From positions 1 through 6,743 of the forward strand of contig CACYCD010000324.1 of the NCBI GenBank assembly GCA_902772755.1: a stretch of 6,743 bases of DNA. Direction: 5' to 3'. How positions within the stretch are numbered: the first letter of the stretch is position 1; each line of letters begins with the position of its first letter. The position numbers and the translations under genes were made by a program. Shown here piece by piece: positions 1 to 4,087 of this stretch. The notes below the pieces were generated by a model. It was not told the origin of the DNA. It made no database searches and worked only from the letters and a program-made list of their open reading frames with translations. Origin of the DNA: an uncultured Ruminococcus sp. Its GTDB lineage: Bacteria; Bacillota; Clostridia; Oscillospirales; Acutalibacteraceae.

Positions 1-143
1 AGGGTTTTTGCCCTGTCGATAAACTCCGCTGTGTCGCTTGTGCTTACGATTTTCACGGAACGGAGCTTCCCGTTTTTGATGACCACCTTGACGGTGAGTT
101 TTCCGTTGAAGCCCGTTCCCTCTCCGAAGTACACACCGTCCCT
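1..143 (-). repeat. FMN-binding domain repeat, copy 2 (partial)
   Basis: This is a direct repeat of 385-527 with a period of 384 bp (128 codons). It encodes RDGVYFGEGTGFNG onward, and 36 of the 47 visible residues match copy 1. The 3' end of the visible part (1-23) is identical or nearly so to 385-407. The copy continues beyond the window, and more copies may follow. Confidence 0.85.
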
Positions 144-803
144 GTATTCCGTAGCTTGGGGGATGGATACGGCTGTGGTGGCTTGGGTGTACTTCGGAGA
201 AGCGGTTTTTTCCGTTGCAGAAATAACAGTCGCTTTGGAAAAATCAGCTTTGGATATAGCAGCTTTGGATAAAGCAGCTTTGCACAAAGCGTCCCTCACT
301 GCGGAGATTATACCGTTTGAGCTGTAGGTCGCTCCGGATACCGCATCTACGTCGGTGCTTTGTCTGCTGACTATGATATCGGTGAGGGTTTTTGCCCTGT
401 CGATAAATTCCTCTGTGTCATTCGTGTTTACGATCTCTACTGAAAATATTTTTCCGTTTTTTATGACCACCCTGACAGTCAACTCTCCGTTGAAGCCCGT
501 ACCCTGCCCGTAATATGTGCCGTCCCTGAATGAATTGCCGTAGGTCGGCGTTTGGGTCGAAGTGGATAATTCTGCATAAGAATTTACTGTAGCCTTGGGC
601 AGAACGGCAGTGGTGAATACCGGTGTAGTCCTGCTTGGGGCTGTGGGTTCGGTTTCGTGCAGGCTCACCTCATACTCTGTTATCTCGGACGCACCGAAAA
701 CCGGCTTTGTATATCCGCAAAGCGAGATCACGGCGAATGCAGTTATCATCGAAACGGAAGCGAGGTATTTCAGGCTTGACACTCTTTTGTAAAGCTCCTT
801 CAT
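1..803 (-). CDS. Secreted FMN-binding-domain protein with tandem FMN-binding repeats (3' end outside window)
   Basis: This is a partial gene: 267 codons are visible from ATG at 803, and the frame stays open to the left edge. Residues 1-12 are basic, 13-30 hydrophobic, and FGA-S at 36-39 is a plausible signal peptidase site, so export is predicted. A Thr/Pro-rich linker follows. FMN-binding domain 1 (about 91-174) begins RDGTYYGQGTGFNG and contains DAVSGAT at 153-159. This matches the Dxx(S/T)GAT motif that ApbE-type transferases flavinylate on the last Thr (Thr159). A Lys/Ala/Ser linker (175-200) leads to a second copy of the same domain from residue 221, cut by the edge. Such proteins carry electrons outside the membrane through covalent FMN. 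The start overlaps the DUF3793 stop by ATGA, so the two are probably translated together under the promoter at 1441-1469. The electron donor and acceptor cannot be seen. The domain call is firm; flavinylation is inferred from the motif. Confidence 0.88.
   Translation of the reverse strand, partial: MKELYKRVSSLKYLASVSMITAFAVISLCGYTKPVFGASEITEYEVSLHETEPTAPSRTTPVFTTAVLPKATVNSYAELSTSTQTPTYGNSFRDGTYYGQGTGFNGELTVRVVIKNGKIFSVEIVNTNDTEEFIDRAKTLTDIIVSRQSTDVDAVSGATYSSNGIISAVRDALCKAALSKAAISKADFSKATVISATEKTASPKYTQATTAVSIPQATEYRDGVYFGEGTGFNGKLTVKVVIKNGKLRSVKIVSTSDTAEFIDRAKT
222..281 (-). repeat. Degenerate 15-bp tandem repeat in the inter-domain linker
   Basis: There are four adjacent 15-bp units at 267-281, 252-266, 237-251 and 222-236, with plus-strand core GGATAAAGCAGCTTT. 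The first two differ at one base; the last two are more diverged. On the coding strand they give the pentapeptide series KAALS, KAAIS, KADFS, KATVI between the two FMN-binding domains. The unit length keeps the frame, so slippage would lengthen or shorten the linker without breaking the protein. Confidence 0.75.
385..527 (-). repeat. FMN-binding domain repeat, copy 1 (part homologous to 1-143)
   Basis: This is the first copy of the duplicated FMN-binding module (residues 93-139). It is offset by exactly 384 bp from the copy at the left edge. Similarity at both DNA and protein level indicates an in-frame tandem duplication within the gene, rather than two anciently separate domains. Confidence 0.85.
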
Positions 804-1363
804 CTTGCACCCCTGCTATTTACCGCAAGCTTTGTAAGCGGTTTGCCGTTTGACCATTGACGCTGATATACACGGGTACATTTTTTGTACTTTTGAAACT
901 GCCGTTTAGCTTTTTCCACGTCACCGTAAACCTTCCAGCAGCCGACACACTTGGCACATTCTGCACGGTTTTCTATAAATCCTCTGACGTCCTCGCAGGG
1001 ATAGCCGAGGAACAGACCTATCTCGTGCGGAAATTCCTCGCTCTCGCAAAGTCGCTTCATCAGCACTGCAAGACAGCTGCCGCAGCTGTCGGCATCGTAG
1101 CCCAGCTCCGACAGCAGGCAACGTGTTTCGGTGTTTTTCAGATCGCACACCAGATGTGACGGGCGATATACATAGATCAGTGCTTTGTTGTTTTTGAGTC
1201 GCAGGGGGAAAAATCTTACTCCCCTGCACCCCAACAAGAGATTATACTTCCGCAAGGAAGCGAACAGCTCCGCACGGCTTTTGTATGAACAGCTGAACAA
1301 GCTCCCCGTTTTAAGCCCTGCCAAGGTCGGAGAACAGCAGTTTACGATAACTTCCTCAGACAT
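800..1363 (-). CDS. DUF3793 family protein
   Basis: This 187-residue, Cys-rich (14 Cys) protein has no signal peptide and is predicted to be cytoplasmic. The family hallmark FPHEIGLFLGYPCEDVRGFI (111-130) and GCWKVYGDVEKAKRQFQKYKKC (about 141-162) identify DUF3793. Cysteine groups at 94/97 and 136/139/142 could bind a metal or cluster, but this is not established for the family. Its biochemical function is unknown. From general knowledge, DUF3793 genes in Clostridia are often found near flavodoxin or iron-transport genes. Here the next gene encodes a flavin-carrying exported protein and the leader has a DtxR-like box, which fits a role in iron-related redox balance (inference). The start at 1363 is supported by GGGAG (1370-1374) six bases upstream. 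The TGA stop overlaps the next ATG (ATGA, 800-803). It is first in its operon. Confidence 0.88.
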   Translation of the reverse strand: MSEEVIVNCCSPTLAGLKTGSLFSCSYKSRAELFASLRKYNLLLGCRGVRFFPLRLKNNKALIYVYRPSHLVCDLKNTETRCLLSELGYDADSCGSCLAVLMKRLCESEEFPHEIGLFLGYPCEDVRGFIENRAECAKCVGCWKVYGDVEKAKRQFQKYKKCTRVYQRQWSNGKPLTKLAVNSRGAR

Positions 1364-1379
1364 AAAACTCTCCCGTGTA

Positions 1380-1395
1380 GTTAGTCTAGGCTAAC
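1380..1395 (-). promoter_or_regulatory. Candidate DtxR/IdeR-type metalloregulator operator
   Basis: On the minus strand this 16-bp site reads GTTAGCCTAGACTAAC, an inverted repeat with seven of eight base pairs symmetric. It shares the run GTTAGCCTA with the classical DtxR box TTAGGTTAGCCTAACCTAA. It lies about 40-55 bp downstream of the predicted transcription start and 17-32 bp upstream of the DUF3793 start codon, where a bound repressor could block elongation. The regulator is inferred from the motif only. Manganese-type (MntR-like) control is an alternative to iron. Confidence 0.5.
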
Positions 1396-1411
1396 CACCT
1401 ACCTTAAAAGT

Positions 1412-1432
1412 ACAGGTAACTAAGTTACCTGT
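1412..1432. promoter_or_regulatory. Perfect 21-bp palindrome in the DUF3793 leader (candidate operator)
   Basis: Two perfectly matched 10-bp arms, ACAGGTAACT (1412-1421) and AGTTACCTGT (1423-1432), flank a single central base. It starts within a few bases of the predicted transcription start, a classic repressor position. It differs from the DtxR-like site downstream, so it may bind a second regulator. As RNA it could also form a hairpin at the 5' end of the message. I do not recognise the cognate factor. Confidence 0.6.
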
Positions 1433-1440
1433 CGCTAACC

Positions 1441-1469
1441 ATTATACTACACCGCAAAAGCTTTGTCAA
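1441..1469 (-). promoter_or_regulatory. Sigma-A promoter of the DUF3793 operon
   Basis: The -35 TTGACA (1464-1469) and -10 TATAAT (1441-1446) are both exact consensus and are separated by exactly 17 bp. The predicted start is near 1434. Such a strong promoter next to palindromic sites fits a repressed, inducible unit. The -35 begins three bases past the hslO stop codon. Confidence 0.88.
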
Positions 1470-1472
1470 GCC

Positions 1473-2348
1473 CTAATTTTTTGCACTGATCATATTTTCA
1501 ATATCGGCTTCATCAAAGGTATATTCCTTGTTGCAGAAGTGGCAGTGAGCTTTGATCTCTCCGTTCTCGTCCGCCAAGGCTCTCAGCTCTGCCGGTGGCA
1601 TACCTGCTATGATATTTTCCAGCTTCGCCTTACTGCAGTTGCAGTAGTAGCCCACCTCAAATTCGTCCAGCACGTCCACCTCATAGCCCCTGAGATAACG
1701 CTCCGCCATTTGGAGCGGCGTCATACCCTCGGCAAGCATTCTCGTCACGCTCGGCATATCCTTGAGATTTTCCTCTATCCTGTCGATGTCGCTCTCAAAC
1801 GCACCCGGGAGCATCTGCAACAGAACTCCGCCCGAGGCAAGCACCATTCCGCTTTTGTCAATGAGAACGCCCAATGCACAAACGGTCGGTATCTGCTCGC
1901 TGGTGGCGTAGTAGCCTGCGATATCCTCGGCGATCTCTCCGCTTATCAGCGGTACTTTACCGATGTACGGCTCGCCTGCTCCCTCGTCACGCATAACGTT
2001 CAGCACACCTCTGCCTACGGCTTTGCCCACGTTTATATGACCGTTCTCGTAGTAGGTGGTGGTGCAGTCGGGGTTTCCGACATAGCCCTTGACGTGACCC
2101 CTGCTGTTGGCAACGGCTGTCACTATGCCCAGCTCTCCGTTTCCTGCGACCTGCAGGTTTATTGTCGCCTCGGGATTTTTGAGCATTGCACCCATCACGG
2201 AGGTTCCCGTAAGCAGTCTGCCTAGTGCGGCGGTCGCCACAGGGCTTGTGTTGTGTATCCTCTGAGCCGTGAACACGGTTTCGGTGGAATCTATGGCAGC
2301 AGCCATAACTGCACCGTCATGAGTAATACATCTTGTGATCTTATCCAT
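1473..2348 (-). CDS. hslO: Redox-regulated molecular chaperone Hsp33
   Basis: This is a 291-residue cytoplasmic holdase that is switched on by oxidation, when its zinc is released and disulfides form, and then protects unfolding proteins. The sequence shows the whole family layout: the N-terminal domain with VFTAQRIHNTSPVATAALGR (26-45), the substrate-binding core with NSRGHVKGYVGNP, and the C-terminal redox switch. The switch is CNC at 236-238, thirty residues, then CHFC at 269-272 (CxC-X30-CxxC, all four zinc cysteines present). Length is typical. The ATG at 2348 follows the methyltransferase frame's TAA with no gap, and AAGGTGA (2354-2360) gives a strong ribosome site five bases upstream. 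It is the last gene of the YerC-methyltransferase-hslO unit. Its stop is TAG, and no convincing terminator follows, so some transcription may run into the DUF3793 operon. Confidence 0.96.
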   Translation of the reverse strand: MDKITRCITHDGAVMAAAIDSTETVFTAQRIHNTSPVATAALGRLLTGTSVMGAMLKNPEATINLQVAGNGELGIVTAVANSRGHVKGYVGNPDCTTTYYENGHINVGKAVGRGVLNVMRDEGAGEPYIGKVPLISGEIAEDIAGYYATSEQIPTVCALGVLIDKSGMVLASGGVLLQMLPGAFESDIDRIEENLKDMPSVTRMLAEGMTPLQMAERYLRGYEVDVLDEFEVGYYCNCSKAKLENIIAGMPPAELRALADENGEIKAHCHFCNKEYTFDEADIENMISAKN

Positions 2349-3098
2349 TTATATCACCTTTTTTCTTGCAACGAAAAATATTCTCTCCTCATCTTCACGG
2401 GGTAGCTGAAAAGACATATCCCCGTACACGCCCTCCACGGCAAAGCCGGCTTCCGTCAGGGCTTCTTCTATCTGTTGAGCGGTATACGCTCTCTCTTCAA
2501 AATCCTCGCTGTATCTGCGGTAAACGCTCTTGTCCTTTACAAAAAAGTCAAGATTTATGCCGGTAGTGTTATCCTCCAGAGGGGTATTCTACCACACGCA
2601 GAACACCTCATCGGTTTCATAAACAAAGGTATTATCCCTGAGTATCTCCCTATGCTTGTACACAGTATTCACATCAAAGACAAATATCCCGTTATCCTCC
2701 GTGAATCGGGCAACACGTCCTATCGCCTGCTTGAAGGTCTGATAATCCGTGATGTGGTTCAGGCTGTCGAGGGTGCAGACGCAGGTATCAAAGGTACCCC
2801 AAAGGTCGAGCTGTTCCATACGCTGACACAAAAACAGAATGTCAAGCCCCTTCTCAAAGGATTTTTGCTGTGCGATCGAGAGCATATCGGAGCTTGCGTC
2901 CACGCCGTACACATCAACGCCCAGCTCTTTGAGCAAAATTGTGAGGGTACCCGTACCGCAGGCGAGGTCAAGGGTCAAGCCCATACTGTGGTTATGATTT
3001 TTTTGCAGCAGCTCAACGATGTAGTCGGCACGCTCTCGGTACTCCGCATTGTCGGTCAGGCTGTCGTAGAACTCTGCAAACACCTCGTATGACGGCAT
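2349..3098 (-). pseudogene. Class I SAM-dependent methyltransferase interrupted by an in-frame amber codon
   Basis: The frame encodes a 249-residue class I methyltransferase, but codon 170 is TAG (2589-2591). Before it are the Rossmann-fold parts: AEFYDSL near the N-terminus, SAM-binding motif I LDLACGTGT (43-51), the acidic residue in VYGVDAS (63-69), and TLDSLNHI (109-116) with the later FVFDVNT strand (139-145). After TAG the frame continues for 79 codons without another stop (NTPLEDNTTGINLDFF onward to FFVARKK), ending in TAA directly against the hslO ATG. Only a 169-residue product lacking the C-terminal substrate-side part would normally be made. Homologues probably have Gln here, so one C-to-T change (CAG to TAG) would explain it. 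No usable restart lies just after the stop. The substrate is unknown. The start at 3098 is chosen over an upstream ATG at 3155 because of its ribosome site. A sequencing error is possible. Confidence 0.82.
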
Positions 3099-3099
3099 A

Positions 3100-3402
3100 T
3101 CAGCCCTCCTCTTTTTCTCCGAAAATACGCTTGAACACGATGTCATAGCCGTCACAGCCGTAGATAAGACTTCTGTTCACTCGGCTGATGGTCGCAGTGG
3201 ACGCTCCCGTCTGAGCCACGATCTCGCTGTACACCTTGCCGTCGGTGAGCATTTTTGCCACGATAAGACGCTGAGAGAGGGTCTTTAGCTCGGGAACTGT
3301 ACACAGGTCCTCAAAAAACCTGCTGCACTCCTCCTCTGTGTGCAGATTTACAATTGCTTTAAAAAGCAATTCGGTGGATCTATCTTTCATTTTAGCATTC
3401 AT
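3100..3402 (-). CDS. YerC/YecD family TrpR-related DNA-binding protein
   Basis: This 100-residue all-helical protein is of the Trp-repressor-like superfamily. The N-terminal helices carry LHTEEECSRFFEDLCTVPEL (20-39). The segment LSQRLIVAKMLTDGKVYSEI (42-61) leads into a helix-turn-helix at about 56-79 (IVAQTGASTATISRVNRSL), the diagnostic part of the family. It probably binds DNA as a dimer. YerC-type proteins lack an established tryptophan co-repressor role, and its targets are unknown. The first ATG at 3402 is preferred because GGGGAG lies about eight bases upstream; the ATG four codons later has no ribosome site. It is first in the operon with the methyltransferase (one-base gap) and hslO, under the promoter at 3431-3459, and follows nrdR after a terminator. 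A palindrome inside its own early codons may be an autoregulatory site. Confidence 0.9.
   Translation of the reverse strand: MNAKMKDRSTELLFKAIVNLHTEEECSRFFEDLCTVPELKTLSQRLIVAKMLTDGKVYSEIVAQTGASTATISRVNRSLIYGCDGYDIVFKRIFGEKEEG
3105..3110 (-). promoter_or_regulatory. Ribosome binding site deciding the methyltransferase start
   Basis: AGGAGG lies six bases upstream of the ATG at 3098. The start is one base past the TGA of the YerC-like gene. This favours initiation with MPSYEVFAEF, where family similarity begins, over the longer in-frame ATG at 3155, which would overlap the upstream gene by more than 50 bases and lacks such a site. Confidence 0.8.
3352..3371. repeat. Perfect 9-bp-arm palindrome inside the YerC-like gene
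   Basis: AATTGCTTT and AAAGCAATT are separated by two bases and fall in codons 11-17 of the YerC-like gene. The half-site AGCAATT also occurs in the spacer of the gene's own promoter (minus strand, 3452-3446). A DNA-binding protein could use the pair for autorepression. Chance symmetry in a Leu-Phe-Lys-Ala-Ile coding stretch is the alternative. Confidence 0.4.
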
Positions 3403-3430
3403 AGTTATTCTCCCCTGTTCTGTAATTCAT

Positions 3431-3459
3431 ATTTTAACACATTGAATTGCTAAAGTAAA
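3431..3459 (-). promoter_or_regulatory. Promoter of the YerC-methyltransferase-hslO operon
   Basis: A -35-like TTTACT (3454-3459, four of six matches) and -10 TAAAAT (3431-3436, five of six) are separated by 17 bp. The site lies between the nrdR terminator and the YerC-like start, where a new transcription unit is expected. Confidence 0.6.
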
Positions 3460-3460
3460 G

Positions 3461-3490
3461 AAAAATTTTACCGCACCTCCGGGGTGCGGT
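3461..3490 (-). terminator. Rho-independent terminator after nrdR
   Basis: The minus-strand transcript reads ACCGCACC, a five-base loop, GGTGCGGT (3490-3470), an eight-pair GC-rich stem. It is followed by AAAATTTTTC, so the T run is offset by four A. It lies 11 bases past the nrdR stop and before the next promoter. The offset tail makes it a little atypical. Confidence 0.65.
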
Positions 3491-3501
3491 GCGGTCGAAC
3501 A

Positions 3502-3957
3502 TCATTTTTCAGTCAAAAGCTTGTTCAGCTCCTCCAAAAAGGTGTTTATGTCCTTGAATTGTCTGTAAACCGAGGCAAAGCGGACGTATGCCACCTCGTC
3601 AACTGCTTTGAGACTCTCCATTGCAAGCTCACCGATGATCTTGGAGCTTACCTCCCTGTCAAGCGAGCTTTGGAGCTTGCTCTCTATGGAATCCACAATT
3701 TTTGTGACCTGCTCCAACGACACGGGACGTTTTTCACAGGCTCTCAGTATGCCTGCCGTCAGCTTGTCACGGTCAAAGCTCTCACGGGATTTATCCCTCT
3801 TTACCACGATGATCGGAACACTCTCCACCATCTCATAGGTGGTAAATCTCTTCTTGCAGCCAAGACACTCTCTTCTTCTGCGAATACGCTCCCCGACATC
3901 GGTCGGACGGGAATCTATGACCTTGCTCTCGCTGTAGCCACAGTACGGACACTTCAT
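3502..3957 (-). CDS. nrdR: Transcriptional repressor NrdR
   Basis: This 151-residue cytoplasmic repressor of ribonucleotide reductase genes senses the ATP/dATP balance. The N-terminal zinc ribbon has CPYC (Cys3, Cys6) and CLGC (Cys31, Cys34), with the family signature SKVIDSRPT (11-19) and the basic RIRRRREC (24-31) that contacts DNA. An ATP-cone follows from about residue 49 to 139 ([20 protein letters not shown] and later [13 protein letters not shown]). Length matches the family. The start at 3957 is fixed by GGAGGT (3964-3969) six bases upstream. It appears monocistronic, with a promoter at 3989-4017 and a terminator at 3461-3490. No ribonucleotide reductase gene lies in the window, so its targets are elsewhere. 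A near-consensus NrdR box in its own promoter suggests autorepression. Confidence 0.97.
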   Translation of the reverse strand: MKCPYCGYSESKVIDSRPTDVGERIRRRRECLGCKKRFTTYEMVESVPIIVVKRDKSRESFDRDKLTAGILRACEKRPVSLEQVTKIVDSIESKLQSSLDREVSSKIIGELAMESLKAVDEVAYVRFASVYRQFKDINTFLEELNKLLTEK

Positions 3958-3988
3958 ATATACACCTCCGGTAAACTTCTGAATAATA

Positions 3989-4017
3989 ATTATAACACAA
4001 GATGTAGTATTTCACAA
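3989..4017 (-). promoter_or_regulatory. nrdR promoter
   Basis: The -10 TATAAT (3989-3994) is exact consensus, and the -35 TTGTGA (4012-4017) matches four of six, with a 17-bp spacer. The predicted start near 3982 gives a leader of about 25 bases that holds the ribosome site. Confidence 0.72.
3995..4010. promoter_or_regulatory. Candidate NrdR box in the nrdR promoter spacer
   Basis: On the minus strand the 16 bases read ATACTACATCTTGTGT. They match 13 of 16 positions of a typical NrdR box (ACACTATATATTGTGT). The site fills the space between -35 and -10, so binding would block polymerase. NrdR boxes usually come in pairs about three helical turns apart. I found no clear second box at 31-32 bp, which lowers confidence. 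Confidence 0.5.
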
Positions 4018-4043
4018 TCATAATATAGTTACAATTATATTAC

Positions 4044-4073
4044 AAAAACGCCGACACATCGGAATGTATCGGC
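4044..4073 (-). terminator. Rho-independent terminator after the 817-residue protein gene
   Basis: The transcript reads GCCGATACAT, loop TCCG, ATGTGTCGGC, a ten-pair stem with one G-U pair (4073-4050), then G and TTTTT (4048-4044). It starts 14 bases past the stop codon. This isolates the gene from nrdR downstream. Confidence 0.92.
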
Positions 4074-4087
4074 ATTGGGAATATCAA

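Noticed and set aside
921..1229. Second minus-strand frame inside the DUF3793 gene
   Set aside because: It overlaps DUF3793 fully in another frame, and its composition is typical of out-of-frame reading.
1451..1470. GACAAAGCTTTTGC near the hslO end as a terminator
   Set aside because: The symmetric core is short and AT-rich, there is no T run, and the bases belong to a perfect promoter.
1539..2225. Long open frame on the plus strand opposite hslO (228 residues)
   Set aside because: It lies entirely antisense to a clear full-length Hsp33, has no ribosome site or recognisable domain, and is rich in His and Val of the kind produced by reverse-frame reading.
2589..2591. Genome-wide reassignment of TAG to an amino acid
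   Set aside because: hslO ends in TAG at its usual length, and reading through would translate promoter DNA. A local mutation is simpler.
2475..3092. Plus-strand open frame of 205 residues across the methyltransferase
   Set aside because: It is antisense to the methyltransferase, whose SAM motif is unmistakable, and it shows no family signature. It does not explain the amber codon.
3099..3155. Longer start for the methyltransferase at 3155
   Set aside because: The extra 19 residues overlap the YerC-like gene and lack a ribosome site, while AGGAGG is ideally placed for the ATG at 3098.
3484..4023. Plus-strand open frame opposite nrdR
   Set aside because: It is a shadow of nrdR, which has all zinc and ATP-cone features, and it would start inside the nrdR terminator hairpin.
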